A stretch of 64,000 bases of DNA, taken from NCBI GenBank assembly GCA_016288885.1, contig JAEFAV010000014.1, positions 1 to 64,000 on the forward strand, given 5' to 3'. The DNA is from Saccharofermentans sp. Lineage in GTDB: Bacteria > Bacillota > Clostridia > Saccharofermentanales > Saccharofermentanaceae. This document shows, piece by piece, positions 48,166 through 60,204 of this stretch (positions within the stretch are counted from its first letter, which is position 1; the number at the start of each line of letters is the position of its first letter). The position numbers and the translations under genes are program-made. Below the pieces are notes generated by a model. That model was not told the DNA's origin. It saw only the letters and a program-made list of their open reading frames with translations, and ran no database searches.

Positions 48166-49010
48166 CAGACCTGCCTTTCAGCATTAATGACAACGTGCTT
48201 AAGCAATATTGCCGTAGTAATGGAACCCACGCCTCCGGGTACAGGGGTAACTGCTTCTACGATCGGAAATACTTTTTCGTAATCGACGTCTCCGCAGAGC
48301 TTACCATTATCATCAATGTTCATACCGACATCGATAACTATCTGTCCGGCTTTAACATATCTTTCACCTACTATTTTTGCGACACCGCAGCAGGAAACGA
48401 TAATATCCGCACGCTTGCACTCTTCCGCGACATTAGTTGTCTTAGTATGGCAGACGGTAACGGTCGCGTTTGCATTCGTAAGAAGAAGTGCCACCGGCTT
48501 GCCGATTACCAGGCTTCTTCCGACAACAGTTGCTTTTTTGCCCTTTGTATCGATCTTGTAGTGCTTTAATAGTGCCATAACGGCTTCGGCAGTGCAGGGT
48601 GCGCTGCAATCGGGAACTCCGGCAAGTATGCCTTCCATATTCCGGATATCCATAAAATCAACGTCTTTACCGGGATCAATGGTCTTCCTCATATGCTCAT
48701 CACTTAATCCCTTGGGAAGAGGTCTGAATACAAGGATCCCGTGAACTTTCGGATCGCAGTTAAGCCCGTCAAAAGTCTTATCGAGTTCTTCCTGCGATAC
48801 TTTCTCATCAAGTACGGTAACATCAACGGCCGATCCTATCGATTCAAAACGTTTGAGCACACCTCTCTCGTATGCGAGATCATCTTCCCTCTGTCCGACA
48901 CGCAATATGGCGAGCCTGGGCTCCACGCCCTTTTCCTTCAATGCTTCTACTCTTTTTCTGAGATCCTCCATGATCTCATCTGCAACTTCCCTGCCGCTTA
49001 ATCTGATCAT
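48165..49010 (-). CDS. folD: Bifunctional methylenetetrahydrofolate dehydrogenase/cyclohydrolase
   Basis: VVGRSLVIGKPVALLLTNANATVTVCHTKT; PVPGGVGSITTAILLKHV. Confidence 0.94.
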   Translation of the reverse strand: MIRLSGREVADEIMEDLRKRVEALKEKGVEPRLAILRVGQREDDLAYERGVLKRFESIGSAVDVTVLDEKVSQEELDKTFDGLNCDPKVHGILVFRPLPKGLSDEHMRKTIDPGKDVDFMDIRNMEGILAGVPDCSAPCTAEAVMALLKHYKIDTKGKKATVVGRSLVIGKPVALLLTNANATVTVCHTKTTNVAEECKRADIIVSCCGVAKIVGERYVKAGQIVIDVGMNIDDNGKLCGDVDYEKVFPIVEAVTPVPGGVGSITTAILLKHVVINAERQV

Positions 49011-49015
49011 ATATA

Positions 49016-49633
49016 TTACCCGCCGATCAAAATATTCTTTACCTGATTATAGACCTCATTGCAGACCTCAGTTGTCTGTCCGACAAGGTCATCAGTTTTC
49101 CTGTTCAGTTCTTCAGCAAAAGCCCTGTCCTTCATGGACTTGGTGTTAATATATACATTCATTGCTGCGCCCTTTGCGGCCGTCTCACAGGCCGTAGCCG
49201 CAACGCCTACGTCACTTATCGCAAGTCTTGATCCGATCACGGCAAGACGGGCCAGCACCAAAGCGGTCTCGTAAGCTTTTTCCACGACTTCAAAAGGAGC
49301 CGTGCTTGCCTCCTTCAGAACTCCTTCAAGGATCTCATCTCTTCCCTCCTGTTCTTTAGGGATCGAATATGCTTTGGCAAGCGGTTCGAAAACCTCTTCA
49401 TCCTTTTTCCCGAGTTCCTCAAACTCTTTTACGAGCGATCCGCACTTTGCGATGGCGACTTCTATCTCTTCCTGATACTCGGCATATTTCTTCTTTCCGC
49501 TCGTAAGGTTACCTACCATCGAACCCAAAGCTGCGGCAATAGCACCGCAAACTGCTGACGCTCCGCCGCCACCGGGCGTAGGACTGCCCGAAGCAAGCTC
49601 AGTCAAAAATACGTCCACAGTTCTGTTCTGCAT
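49016..49633 (-). CDS. Cyclodeaminase/methenyltetrahydrofolate cyclohydrolase family (FchA-like)
   Basis: LASGSPTPGGGGASAVCGAIAAALGSMVGNLT. Confidence 0.9.
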   Translation of the reverse strand: MQNRTVDVFLTELASGSPTPGGGGASAVCGAIAAALGSMVGNLTSGKKKYAEYQEEIEVAIAKCGSLVKEFEELGKKDEEVFEPLAKAYSIPKEQEGRDEILEGVLKEASTAPFEVVEKAYETALVLARLAVIGSRLAISDVGVAATACETAAKGAAMNVYINTKSMKDRAFAEELNRKTDDLVGQTTEVCNEVYNQVKNILIGG

Positions 49634-49717
49634 AATTAAATATCTCCTCCGGATTCAAAACTTGATTATATAAAATTCTAAAACAAAGACATTGGCAAGT
49701 CCAATGAACAAAGAATT

Positions 49718-49747
49718 AAGGGCTGCCCTTCATTCCGGACAGCCCTT
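49718..49747 (-). terminator. Intrinsic terminator of the NlpC/P60 gene
   Basis: AAGGGCTGTCC...GGGCAGCCCTT on the minus strand, followed by AATTCTTTG. Confidence 0.65.
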
Positions 49748-49757
49748 AAAGTGAACA

Positions 49758-51041
49758 TTACTGGATTATTCGTTTTATCGCCATGATACTCATCATGTCA
49801 AGATCGCCGTATACCACCTGGCCTCTGGTACTCGAAGCATGTATTACGGTGCCGTTACCGGCATAGATGGCAACGTGACCGCAGTAGGTACCGTAATCGT
49901 AACATATGACGTCTCCGGCCTTGAGATCCTCACGCGGAACGCATACGCCTGAATGAAGGTATATCTGGGTAGCTCCATGAGGAACATAAACGCCGACTTG
50001 TGCATAGCAGTACATAACAAGACCTGAACAGTCTATTCCGCTTGAATCAGAACCTGCAAATACGTAAGGTACACCGAGCATAGACTCAGCAATGGAAACG
50101 ATACTTTCACCATTACATCCCGTTATCTTGGGGAGTGTTCTGGGGTTGCCGTAGTTCTGTGAGCGGCCGCCACCGCCGGATGAAGACCTCGGATAAGGTG
50201 AAGGTGTAGGAGTAGGTGTCGGCGGAGGATTTGTAGTCGTATATGACTTATATACATATCCCGTGCTGCCACCGACTGTCGTTACTTTATACCACTTATC
50301 GCCAACGATCGCGGTGCAGTAGAGCCTGTCATGACGCCCTGCAACAGTTACCTGCTCAGCATTAGTTGAAGGTTCGGCTCTTACGATAAGTCCGTCTGAA
50401 TCGACCCAAACGGTCCTCTCAATGGCTATCGTAAGCATGGTATCCTGAATCGAACCGGTAAGAACATATCCTTCATTACCGGATTCGGTCTGGATCCTTG
50501 ACCATGTATCGCCGATACCCGTACGGGTTACCTGCTGGCCCAGATGAAGCCTCTCGACCGTAGTGGATTCCATATGGGGGGTCTGCTTAAGGATGGACTG
50601 GTTTGCCCTTACATAGAATGTAGTATTGTCTGCGGCAAAAAACTGTGGATCCAAAAGCTCTATCGGAAGATCGGAGCTGTCATAGGCCTGATATACGACG
50701 TATTTCGGGATATCCTTATAGCTTGTAGGAGTACTTACCTCTGCATATTCGGTAGGATTCGTAGGATCCGACGGATCAACAGGTTCAGTATCCTGGGTAT
50801 ACTCGGCGCTGACAAGCTGATCCGTGCTGCTTACGAGTGCCCATTCCTCGATAACGACCTCACCGGTCTTAATAGTAGCTTTTCCGAATACAGATTCATA
50901 TGCGTGCGAAACGGCCATCGCGGGAGTCATCCCTTCACGAAGTCCGATAGGAAGGCAGATTATCGGAAGGGCTGCGAAAAAGCCCGTAGCGATCGCCAGA
51001 ATGTGCTGCTTCCTGTTATGTTTTAAAACAGTCTTCCTCAT
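49758..51041 (-). CDS. SH3-domain NlpC/P60 peptidoglycan endopeptidase
   Basis: DCSGLVMYCYAQVGVYVPHGA; GHVAIYAGNGTVIHAS; SH3b-like repeats. Confidence 0.92.
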   Translation of the reverse strand: MRKTVLKHNRKQHILAIATGFFAALPIICLPIGLREGMTPAMAVSHAYESVFGKATIKTGEVVIEEWALVSSTDQLVSAEYTQDTEPVDPSDPTNPTEYAEVSTPTSYKDIPKYVVYQAYDSSDLPIELLDPQFFAADNTTFYVRANQSILKQTPHMESTTVERLHLGQQVTRTGIGDTWSRIQTESGNEGYVLTGSIQDTMLTIAIERTVWVDSDGLIVRAEPSTNAEQVTVAGRHDRLYCTAIVGDKWYKVTTVGGSTGYVYKSYTTTNPPPTPTPTPSPYPRSSSGGGGRSQNYGNPRTLPKITGCNGESIVSIAESMLGVPYVFAGSDSSGIDCSGLVMYCYAQVGVYVPHGATQIYLHSGVCVPREDLKAGDVICYDYGTYCGHVAIYAGNGTVIHASSTRGQVVYGDLDMMSIMAIKRIIQ

Positions 51042-51181
51042 ATATCTCCATGCCCTTCAATAAGGCTGTATAGATTATACAACCATATACCCGGGCTTTT
51101 TGTGGCAATTTATAGCCGCATGGTCTCAAAAATGTCTGAAAAAACCTCAAAACCGCTGCCACAAACCGCTTTGCATATAAA

Positions 51182-51211
51182 ACGCCGGAAGAGAATATAC
51201 CCTTCCGGCGT
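51182..51211 (-). terminator. Intrinsic terminator of rpoBC
   Basis: ACGCCGGAAG / CTTCCGGCGT 10-bp stem with TTTTAT on the minus strand. Confidence 0.8.
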
Positions 51212-51262
51212 CATTATAAACTTTTAAAACAGGTTAATGTTTACAATTATGCGTCAAAAGAA

Positions 51263-54200
51263 TTACTTCTTATCTTTATAACTGTCAACTTCGATCTGTG
51301 AATCCAGACGGTCCTGCTCATCAAGGATCTCGTTGCGGGCCTGAACCTGATCGAGATACTCGTTAGCGAACAGTTCTGTGTCGCTTTCTGCTTCACCATA
51401 TTCATGACCTGTGATGAGCTTGCTGTTTGCCTTGATAACAGGAACAGCCGTAATATCACTGTGAGCCTTGATTCCGGTACCGGCAGGAATGAGAGCACCG
51501 ATGATAACGTTCTCCTTGATACCGATGAGCGGATCGACCTTGCCCTTGATAACGGCATCCGTAAGAACCTTTGCAGTCTCCTGGAAGGATGCGGCGGACA
51601 TGAAGGAGTCAGAAGCGCTTGCAGCCTTTGCGATACCGAGAAGGATAGTCTTGCCGTTTGCGGGTCTGAGCTTCTCCTCTTCGTTCTCGATCTGCTTGTT
51701 CTGCTCTTCGATATCTCTGTTTCTGGAAATGAAGTTATACCAGTCAACAGTAGTACCTGTCATGAAGCCTGTATCGCCCGGATCGTCGATCTGGACTCTT
51801 CTCATCATCTGCTTTGTGATGATCTCGATGTGCTTATCGTTGATGTTTACACCACCACCCGTGTAGTAAACCTTTGTGATCTCGCTGATGATGTACTTCT
51901 GAACGGCACGGATATCCTTTACTCTGAGGATCTCCTTAGGATCGATCTTACCGTCGATGATCTGATCGCCGGCTTCGATTACCTGACCGTCAGTAACGGT
52001 AAGCGTAGCGTGAGAAGGAACCTTGTACTCCATCTTTTCGATGGGATTGCCCTTAGCATCAAGGATCGGTTCAGTATCCTCATCGTAAACAGGTGTTACA
52101 ACGATGGTCTTCTGCTTTGTCTTCTCGTTCTCAACGATCTTGACCTCACCGGGTACTGAAGAGATGATTCCGTGACCCTTAGGATCTCTTGCTTCGAAGA
52201 TCTCAGTAACACGGGGGAGACCCTGTGTGATATCTTCACCGGAAGCAGCGATACCGCCTGAGTGGAATGTTCTCATCGTAAGCTGTGTACCAGGCTCACC
52301 GATCGACTGTGCTGCGATGATACCGACTGCTTCGCCGACAGCAACAGGGCGGCCGGTAGCAAGGTTGATACCGTAGCACTTAGTGCAGACGCCTCTTCTG
52401 GATCTGCAGTCAAATACTGATCTGATCTTGAGCTTGCCGAGATCTTCGATCTGGTGCTTTGTAAGGATCTTGCCTTCGTTCTCAGCTTCAATGAGCTTAG
52501 CGGCAATCTTCTTATCACGCTCCGCAAGCTTTTCAGGTGTCTCTGCACCCTTGATCTTAACGGATTCCTTAACTGCTTTTCTTGCTTCTTCAGCTTCCTT
52601 CTTGGCAAGATCTACGGACTTGCAGATATCCTCAGCCTTGAGTGCATCGATCAGTTCGTTCTTCTTAACGATGACCTCGCCTGTCTGGTAGTTGATGATG
52701 TCTTCTGCCGCATAACGGCCATAGAGACGGTCGTTAAGAGACTTGATAACGTTAACGTGCTTGTTGGAAACCTCTGTGATCTCCTTGACCCATGTAAAGT
52801 CATCAGTACCGCAGTCTTCCTCTGTAACAACGACAGCCTGGGCAACGTCAACGAGACGTCTTGTAAGGTATCCGGATTCAGCCGTCTTAAGAGCCGTATC
52901 GGAAAGAGCCTTACGGGCACCGTGTGATGAAATGAAGAACTCGAGCACGTTCATACCTTCACGGAGGTTGGACTTGATCGGGATCTCGATGGTATTACCT
53001 GTCGTATCCTGCATAAGTCCACGCATACCTGCGAGCTGCTTGATCTGGTTGTTGGAACCACGCGCACCGGAGTCAGCCATCATTCTGATCGGGTTATAGA
53101 TGTCGAGGTTGTCCATCAAAGCCTTTGTGATGTTGTTTGTCGTCTCAGACCAGATCTTTGTAACCTCGTTGTGACGCTCTGTCTCTGTGAAGAATCCTTC
53201 TTCAGCAGCTTCGTTGATCTCTTCAACTCTCTCATCACCTTCAGCGATCATCTTATCCTTGATGTCAGGGATGATCATGTCTTCGATACCGATAGAGATA
53301 CCGGAGATAGTGGAGAATTTATAACCCATGGCCTTAACGTCATCGAGGAATACGGTGGTTCTCTCGAGACCGTGGATCGCAATACACTTAGCAATGATCT
53401 TCTCGAGCTTCTTCTTACCGAGAGCAAACTCGAACTTAACATCCTTGTCGGGATCCTTAGCCTTGGCAGCTGCAGCCTTCTCTTTCTGGCTCTCGAGCTT
53501 CTCGAAATCGATCTCGAGCTTTAAGTGGTTCTCAGGCTTTGTTCTGTCAACAAATCCCAAGTCCTGGGGAACGATCTGGTTGAAGATGAATCTTCCGAGT
53601 GTTGACTCGACAAGACCTGTCTCGACCTTACCGTTGATCTCTCTCGAAATACGGACCTTGATCATGCTGTGGAGAGTGATCTGGTGCTCATCGTAAGCCA
53701 TCTGGGCTTCATCGATGGAAGCGAATACCATGCCCTCACCCTTATCATTCTCAACTTCCATGGTGAGATAGTAGCAGCCGAGGATCATATCCTGCGTAGG
53801 AACCGTAACCGGCTTACCATCCTGAGGCTTTAAGAGGTTGTTCGTAGAGAGCATGAGGAATCTTGCCTCTGCCTGAGCCTCTGCAGAAAGCGGTACGTGG
53901 ACAGCCATCTGGTCTCCGTCGAAGTCTGCGTTAAAGCCAGTGCAGACGAGCGGATGGAGCTTAATGGCACGACCTTCAACGAGTACAGGCTCGAATGCCT
54001 GGATGGAAAGTCTGTGGAGCGTAGGAGCACGGTTCAGGAGTACCGGATGATCCTTGATGATCTCTTCTAAGATATCCCAAACTTCAGGAACTCTTGCGTC
54101 TACCTGCCTTCTTGCTGTCTTGATATTAAGCTTGTCGTTGATCTCAACGAGCTTCTTGATTACGAAAGGCTTGAAGAGCTCTAATGCCATCTCCTTAGGG

Positions 54201-55297
54201 AGACCGCACTGATGCATCTTAAGCTCAGGTCCTACGATGATAACGGAACGGCCTGAATAGTCTACACGCTTACCAAGGAGGTTCTGTCTGAAACGGCCCT
54301 GCTTACCCTTGAGCATGTCAGACAGTGACTTGAGCTGTCTGTTGCTCGTAGCAGATGTGGAACCCTTAACAGGTGTGCCGTGACGTCCGTTATCGATGAG
54401 GGCGTCAACTGCTTCCTGAAGCATTCTCTTCTCGTTTCTGACGATGATCTCAGGTGCGCCGAGATCAAGGAGCTTCTTGAGACGGTTGTTTCTTCCGATA
54501 ACTCTTCTGTAGAGATCGTTAAGATCAGAAGTAGCATAACGGCCGCCGTCCAGGGGTACCATAGGACGGAGTTCCGGAGGAAGTACGGGGATAACGTCCA
54601 GTACCATCCACTCGGGCTTGTTGCCGGAAGCCTTGAAAGCTTCAGCGATCTCAAGTCTCTTATTGATCTTGAGCCTCTTCTGTGTGCTTACCGAACCTAC
54701 CTTCTCCTGCTGGAGCTGTTCAATGATCTCATCGATATTGATCTCAGCTAAGAGCATCTTGATAGCCTCGGCACCCATCTTTGCCTTGAAAGAATCCTTG
54801 CCGCACTTCTCTTTAACGCTCTTGTACTGATCTTCAGAAATAATGTCGAGCTTGTTGAGGCCTGTCTCAACACTGTCACCCGGATCGATTACGATGTACT
54901 TGGAGTAATAAAGGACACTCTCAAGCTGCTTAACCGTCAGGTCAAGCAAAGTACCGATCTTTGAAGGCTGGGTCTTGAAATACCAGATGTGTGATACAGG
55001 TGTAGCGAGCTGGATATGACCGAGTCTCTCACGACGAACAGTATTCTTCGTTACTTCGACTCCGCACTTATCGCAGATCATGCCCTTAAATCTGATCTTC
55101 TTATACTTACCGCAGCGGCATTCCCATGACTTGGTAGGTCCGAAGATCTTCTCGCAGAAGAGTCCGTCTACCTCAGGTCTCTGAGTACGATAGTTGATGG
55201 TCTCGGGCTTCTTTACTTCGCCGTGTGACCAGCTCTTGATGACCTCGGGAGATGCAAGCTGAATACTTATTTTTGTAAGATGATTTGTATCATTCAT
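51263..55297 (-). CDS. rpoC: RNA polymerase beta' subunit
   Basis: [31 protein letters not shown]-terminal zinc motif [13 protein letters not shown]. Confidence 0.98.
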   Translation of the reverse strand: MNDTNHLTKISIQLASPEVIKSWSHGEVKKPETINYRTQRPEVDGLFCEKIFGPTKSWECRCGKYKKIRFKGMICDKCGVEVTKNTVRRERLGHIQLATPVSHIWYFKTQPSKIGTLLDLTVKQLESVLYYSKYIVIDPGDSVETGLNKLDIISEDQYKSVKEKCGKDSFKAKMGAEAIKMLLAEINIDEIIEQLQQEKVGSVSTQKRLKINKRLEIAEAFKASGNKPEWMVLDVIPVLPPELRPMVPLDGGRYATSDLNDLYRRVIGRNNRLKKLLDLGAPEIIVRNEKRMLQEAVDALIDNGRHGTPVKGSTSATSNRQLKSLSDMLKGKQGRFRQNLLGKRVDYSGRSVIIVGPELKMHQCGLPKEMALELFKPFVIKKLVEINDKLNIKTARRQVDARVPEVWDILEEIIKDHPVLLNRAPTLHRLSIQAFEPVLVEGRAIKLHPLVCTGFNADFDGDQMAVHVPLSAEAQAEARFLMLSTNNLLKPQDGKPVTVPTQDMILGCYYLTMEVENDKGEGMVFASIDEAQMAYDEHQITLHSMIKVRISREINGKVETGLVESTLGRFIFNQIVPQDLGFVDRTKPENHLKLEIDFEKLESQKEKAAAAKAKDPDKDVKFEFALGKKKLEKIIAKCIAIHGLERTTVFLDDVKAMGYKFSTISGISIGIEDMIIPDIKDKMIAEGDERVEEINEAAEEGFFTETERHNEVTKIWSETTNNITKALMDNLDIYNPIRMMADSGARGSNNQIKQLAGMRGLMQDTTGNTIEIPIKSNLREGMNVLEFFISSHGARKALSDTALKTAESGYLTRRLVDVAQAVVVTEEDCGTDDFTWVKEITEVSNKHVNVIKSLNDRLYGRYAAEDIINYQTGEVIVKKNELIDALKAEDICKSVDLAKKEAEEARKAVKESVKIKGAETPEKLAERDKKIAAKLIEAENEGKILTKHQIEDLGKLKIRSVFDCRSRRGVCTKCYGINLATGRPVAVGEAVGIIAAQSIGEPGTQLTMRTFHSGGIAASGEDITQGLPRVTEIFEARDPKGHGIISSVPGEVKIVENEKTKQKTIVVTPVYDEDTEPILDAKGNPIEKMEYKVPSHATLTVTDGQVIEAGDQIIDGKIDPKEILRVKDIRAVQKYIISEITKVYYTGGGVNINDKHIEIITKQMMRRVQIDDPGDTGFMTGTTVDWYNFISRNRDIEEQNKQIENEEEKLRPANGKTILLGIAKAASASDSFMSAASFQETAKVLTDAVIKGKVDPLIGIKENVIIGALIPAGTGIKAHSDITAVPVIKANSKLITGHEYGEAESDTELFANEYLDQVQARNEILDEQDRLDSQIEVDSYKDKK

Positions 55298-55315
55298 ATC
55301 TGTCTTTTATCTCCT

Positions 55316-58300
55316 TTACATATCACCGTCATCGTCACCGAAATCGTCGCCGAAGTCATCGCCGTCTTCTTCCTTGATGTTTCCGAGCTCGTCAGCCTCT
55401 ACGAAGCCTTCGCTGAAGATATCGGAAGGAGACTCTGCATCTTCACCGTCAAGTGAAGCTCTCGTCGACTCATCCATTTCGCTGTACGTGTCGAATGCCT
55501 GTCTGTCTTCAACAATGTATTCCTTGTCGTCTGTATATGTACGGACATCCAATGCCAGTGCTTTGAGCTCGTTAACAAGGACATTGAAGGATTCAGGGAT
55601 ACCCGGATCAGGAATGTTCTTGCCACGGATGATGGCATCGTATGTCTTTGAACGGCCTTCGATATCATCGGACTTGACTGTGAGGATCTCCTGGAGAGTA
55701 TGAGCAGCACCGTAAGCTTCGAGTGCCCAAACTTCCATCTCACCGAATCTCTGTCCGCCGAACTGGGCTTTACCGCCCAAAGGCTGCTGCGTAACGAGTG
55801 AGTAAGGTCCCGTGGATCTTGCGTGCATCTTGTCGTCAACAAGGTGGTGCAGCTTCATGTAGTACATGATACCTACGGTAACTCTGTTTTCGAAAGGCTC
55901 GCCCGTACGTCCGTCATAAAGGACAGTCTTACCATCCTTATCGATGCCTGCAAGTTCGAATGCATCTGCGATGTCGTTCTCGTTTGCACCGTCGAAAACA
56001 GGTGTGGCAATCTTCCAGTTAAGAGCCTTAGCGGCACGGCCGAGGTGAACCTCAAGGAGCTGGCCGATATTCATACGTGAAGGAACGCCCAGAGGATTGA
56101 GACAGATGTCAAGTGTAGTACCGTCAGGAAGGAAAGGCATATCCTCTTCAGGAAGAACTCTGGATACAACACCCTTGTTTCCGTGACGACCGGCCATCTT
56201 ATCGCCGATGGAGAGCTTTCTCTTCTGAGCGACATAAACGCGGACTCTCTTGTCTACACCGTTCTTAAGGTTGCCGTTTGTCTCCTTTGTGGAAACGACA
56301 ACGTCAACGACTACGCCGGAACCGCCGTGAGGAACACGCTTGGAAGTATCCTTAACTTCTCTTGCTCTCTCATTGAAGATTGCCTTATAAAGCCTCTCTT
56401 CTGCTGTCTGGTCTGTCTCACCCTTAGGGGAAACCTTACCGACGAGGATGTCTCCGTCCTTAACTTCGGCACCGATCATTACGATACCGTTCTCATCGAG
56501 GTTGGAGAGAGCATCATCAGAAACGTTCGGAACCTCTCTTGTGATCTGCTCGGCACCGAGCTTTGTCTCACGTGCTTCGCATTCGTGCTCTTCGATATGG
56601 ATGGACGTATAAACGTCATCTCTTACGATTCTTTCATTTACGAGAACGGCGTCCTCGTAGTTATAACCTTCCCATGTGGTAAATCCGATGAGAACGTTAC
56701 GGCCCAGTGCAAGCTCACCATTGTCCGTGGCAGGACCGTCTGCGATGGTGTCTCCTGCCTTGACCTTATCGCCAATGGAGACGATCGGTCGCTGGTTGAT
56801 GCATGTGCTCTGGTTGGATCTCTGATACTTAGCGAGCATGAAGGTATCTACCGTACCGTCTGCGCAGGTAACTTCGATCTTGTCTGATGCAACGAAGGAT
56901 ACGACACCGTCGTGTGAAGCGACGATGCAAACGCCGGAATCCTTTGCCGCACGGTATTCCATACCTGTTCCGATGATAGGTGCCTCAGGCTTGATGAGAG
57001 GCACAGCCTGACGCTGCATGTTCGAGCCCATGAGAGCACGGTTAGCATCGTCGTTACCAAGGAACGGAATAAGGCTTGTTGATACGGATACGAGCTGCTT
57101 AGGAGATACGTCCATGTAGTCGACCTGATCAGGATCAAGCTGCAGGAACTGGTCTAAGTAACGGCATACGATCTTCTTGCCGATGAAACGGCCGTCTTCA
57201 TCGATAGGCTCGTTAGCCTGTGCGATGTTGTACTCATCCTCCTCATCGGCGGACATGTAAACAACCTCGTCAGTAACCCTGAGGTTCTCCTTGTCGAACT
57301 TTCTGTAAGGCGTCTCAATGAAACCGTACTTATTGATACGGGCATAGATAGCAAGAGATGTCATAAGTCCGATGTTCTGACCTTCCGGTGTCTCGATCGT
57401 ACACATACGTCCGTAGTGTGTAGGGTTGATATCGCGGACTTCCATTGAAGCTCTTTCTCTGGAGATACCGCCGGGACCCAAAGCGGAAAGTCTTCTCTTG
57501 TTCGTAAGCTCAGCCAGCGGGTTGTTCTGGTCAGCGAAAGCTGAAAGCTGGGATGAACCGAAGAACTCCCTGAATGCAGCACTTAAGGGTCTTGTGTTAA
57601 CAAGGCTTGTAGCCGTGACGACTTCACCCTCTTTGCTGGAGATCTGGGAGATCCTGTCTCTTGTATTCTTCTCGACTCTCTGGATACCCGTACGGAGCTG
57701 GTTCTGAAGGAGCTCGCCTACGGACTTAACTCTACGGTTACCCAAATGGTCGATGTTATCGATCCTGCCGACGCCTCTGTGCAGTCCGATGTAGTAGGAA
57801 ACGAAAGCGAAGATATCATCAACAGTGAGATTTCTCGGCATAAGGTCTTCCTTGCGCTCAGCCATTGCTGCTTCGAGTCTTGCAGCGATGTCTGTCTTGC
57901 TCTCGGCCTTGACCTGCTCGATGATCTCTCTCAGGATGTTGGCTCTAACCTTCTCGTTGATGCCTGTTCTTGTGATATCGAACTTCTTAAATTCTGTCTT
58001 TGTGATGCTGCCGGCAATGAATGTCTCGGCATTAACTCTGCCGTTACCGATAACCTTGAGAGGTACGTCTTCGAACTCATCCTCATCAGCTGCGCGTACG
58101 AGCTTTCTGGGGAAGACCTGAACGGACATGATGCCTGCGTCTTCGATCTTTGAAGCGATCTCTTCGGTAATTACGGTGTTCTTCTTGCAGATGAGCTCAC
58201 CGTCTTCGGATACGACATTTTCAGCGAGCTTGCTTCCGATGATTCTGGCGGAAAGCTCGAACTTCTTGTTTACCTTGTAGATACCTACTCTCTCGAGGTC

Positions 58301-59284
58301 ATATCTCAAAGAGTCAAAGTATGTCTTTTTAAGGATATTCTTAGCGTTTTCGACCGTAAAAGGCTCGTTATTACGGACCTTCTTGAAGAACTCCTGGAGA
58401 GCTGCCGTATGGGGATCAGCAGCATTCTTTGTCTCATCCTTCTCGAGAGTCATTCTGAGGCAGTCTTCATCACCGAACATATTGATAATATCTTCGTTTG
58501 TTAAAAGATGAATACCCTCATCAGGGTCATCTAAGCATCTCAGGAATACCGAGAGGGAGATCTTATGTGATTTATCTACGACGATGTAGATAAGATTATA
58601 TTCGTCGGGATCGTTGTTTGCTTCGGGAGCGCCTGCAGCCTTAAGAGCTCTCTCCTTAGCATTAAGCTTGCTTTCTTTCTCGTCCTCTTCGATAAGGATC
58701 CATGAGCCCCTGTAAGGGATAAGCTCGGCAGAAAGAAGCCTGTTGCCCATCTTGGATCTCATTTCGCTATAGTAAGCTCCGGGAGATCTTACGATCTGGT
58801 TAATTACAACACGCTCTGCGCCGTTGACGATAAATGTACCCTGATCGGTCATGATAGGGAAATTGCCGACGAAAGCTGTCTCATCAGTAACTGTTCCGTC
58901 AATCTTGTTATGGAGTCTGAGCTGGATGCTCAAAGGTGCAGCATAATTGCTGTCGTTCTTCTTGCAGCTGTCAATGATTGCTGACTTGGTAAGCTTGACA
59001 GGATTCTTGGGCTCCTTGTTCTTCTTACTCTTGCCTTCCTTCTCCTTACCTGTGGGATCACAGGGATTCTCAGAATCGAAGATCTTACCGACAAAATAGA
59101 CTTCGTACTTACCCTGATCATCAGTAATCGGCGATACCTCGTCGAAAATCTGCTGCATACCCTCGTCGATGAACCACTGATAGGACTGCTTCTGGTTCTC
59201 GATAAGGTTAGGCACCTCAATTACTTCTTTGATCTTGGAATACGACTGTCGCTCTGTCTTGCCTTGTTTTACGGAATGGACCAT
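55316..59284 (-). CDS. rpoB: RNA polymerase beta subunit
   Basis: [47 protein letters not shown]. Confidence 0.98.
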   Translation of the reverse strand: MVHSVKQGKTERQSYSKIKEVIEVPNLIENQKQSYQWFIDEGMQQIFDEVSPITDDQGKYEVYFVGKIFDSENPCDPTGKEKEGKSKKNKEPKNPVKLTKSAIIDSCKKNDSNYAAPLSIQLRLHNKIDGTVTDETAFVGNFPIMTDQGTFIVNGAERVVINQIVRSPGAYYSEMRSKMGNRLLSAELIPYRGSWILIEEDEKESKLNAKERALKAAGAPEANNDPDEYNLIYIVVDKSHKISLSVFLRCLDDPDEGIHLLTNEDIINMFGDEDCLRMTLEKDETKNAADPHTAALQEFFKKVRNNEPFTVENAKNILKKTYFDSLRYDLERVGIYKVNKKFELSARIIGSKLAENVVSEDGELICKKNTVITEEIASKIEDAGIMSVQVFPRKLVRAADEDEFEDVPLKVIGNGRVNAETFIAGSITKTEFKKFDITRTGINEKVRANILREIIEQVKAESKTDIAARLEAAMAERKEDLMPRNLTVDDIFAFVSYYIGLHRGVGRIDNIDHLGNRRVKSVGELLQNQLRTGIQRVEKNTRDRISQISSKEGEVVTATSLVNTRPLSAAFREFFGSSQLSAFADQNNPLAELTNKRRLSALGPGGISRERASMEVRDINPTHYGRMCTIETPEGQNIGLMTSLAIYARINKYGFIETPYRKFDKENLRVTDEVVYMSADEEDEYNIAQANEPIDEDGRFIGKKIVCRYLDQFLQLDPDQVDYMDVSPKQLVSVSTSLIPFLGNDDANRALMGSNMQRQAVPLIKPEAPIIGTGMEYRAAKDSGVCIVASHDGVVSFVASDKIEVTCADGTVDTFMLAKYQRSNQSTCINQRPIVSIGDKVKAGDTIADGPATDNGELALGRNVLIGFTTWEGYNYEDAVLVNERIVRDDVYTSIHIEEHECEARETKLGAEQITREVPNVSDDALSNLDENGIVMIGAEVKDGDILVGKVSPKGETDQTAEERLYKAIFNERAREVKDTSKRVPHGGSGVVVDVVVSTKETNGNLKNGVDKRVRVYVAQKRKLSIGDKMAGRHGNKGVVSRVLPEEDMPFLPDGTTLDICLNPLGVPSRMNIGQLLEVHLGRAAKALNWKIATPVFDGANENDIADAFELAGIDKDGKTVLYDGRTGEPFENRVTVGIMYYMKLHHLVDDKMHARSTGPYSLVTQQPLGGKAQFGGQRFGEMEVWALEAYGAAHTLQEILTVKSDDIEGRSKTYDAIIRGKNIPDPGIPESFNVLVNELKALALDVRTYTDDKEYIVEDRQAFDTYSEMDESTRASLDGEDAESPSDIFSEGFVEADELGNIKEEDGDDFGDDFGDDDGDM

Positions 59285-59429
59285 TGTTAACGAATCACCT
59301 CACACAAAGCTTAAAAACACATGGTTTAAGCGGTTTCTTGGTTGAAAAGCATTTTTATTTACCATAAAAATCCTCTTCCGTCAAGAGAAATAGGCATAGT
59401 TGCCCAAACCCATTACGACGCAGTAAAGA

Positions 59430-59458
59430 ATTATATAGAAGGAAACAATTTTTGTCAA
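59430..59458 (-). promoter_or_regulatory. Consensus sigma-A promoter for rpoBC
   Basis: TTGACA (59458..59453), 17-nt spacer, TATAAT (59435..59430). Confidence 0.85.
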
Positions 59459-59569
59459 CAACTTTTTTCGTGCGCCGTGGGGCAAATCTGTTTATTTTGT
59501 CATTGGCAGTTTTCCCGGCGGGCTGAAACCTATCCTAAAGGCTCATTTTGAATGGGTCAGGGGCAAAAG

Positions 59570-59606
59570 AAAACCCCTTTCAAGCTCACCACAGGCTCGA
59601 AAGGGG
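59570..59606 (-). terminator. Intrinsic terminator of trpEG
   Basis: CCCCTTTC...GAAAGGGG, TTTTCTTTT on the minus strand. Confidence 0.75.
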
Positions 59607-59634
59607 TCATCTTAAGGTTATGCCGCGTAATCAA

Positions 59635-60201
59635 TTAACAATTAAAAAGGAAGTTCTCCAGCATTTTCCTGCCGTCCGGTGTCAGGATCGACTCAGGATG
59701 GAACTGGACGCCGTAGATCGGATAGTCGCGGTGTTTTACGGCCATGACCTCACCGTCATCGGCAACGGCCGTTATCTGCAGGCACTCAGGGATCGTGTCA
59801 CGGTCTGCCGCAAGCGAGTGATAGCGGGCAACTTTGGTGTGCTCGCCGATCCCTCTGAACAGGGGGCACAGAGCATAGAGTCCGACATCAGACTGTTTGC
59901 CGTGCATCAGGTGTCCGGCATAAGTGATCGTGGCACCGTATGCTTTGCAGATCGCCTGATGGCCTAAGCAGACGCCCAGGACCGGAATGTCATGGACCGA
60001 AGCTGCCACGTCGCAGATGATGCCTGCATCCTCAGGCCTGCCGGGACCCGGTGAGAGGATGATGTGGTCAGGTGCAAGTGCCCTGATCTCTTCTACCGTC
60101 ATCTCGTCATTTCTGATGACCCTGATGTCGGGATTTATCTCGCCTATCATCTGATAGAGGTTATATGAAAAGCTGTCGTAGTTATCTATAAGAAGTATCA
60201 T
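59635..60201 (-). CDS. trpG: Anthranilate synthase component II (glutamine amidotransferase)
   Basis: IDNYDSFSYNLYQ; LSPGPGRPEDAG; GVCLGHQAI; YGVQFHPES. Confidence 0.93.
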   Translation of the reverse strand: MILLIDNYDSFSYNLYQMIGEINPDIRVIRNDEMTVEEIRALAPDHIILSPGPGRPEDAGIICDVAASVHDIPVLGVCLGHQAICKAYGATITYAGHLMHGKQSDVGLYALCPLFRGIGEHTKVARYHSLAADRDTIPECLQITAVADDGEVMAVKHRDYPIYGVQFHPESILTPDGRKMLENFLFNC

Positions 60202-60204
60202 CTC

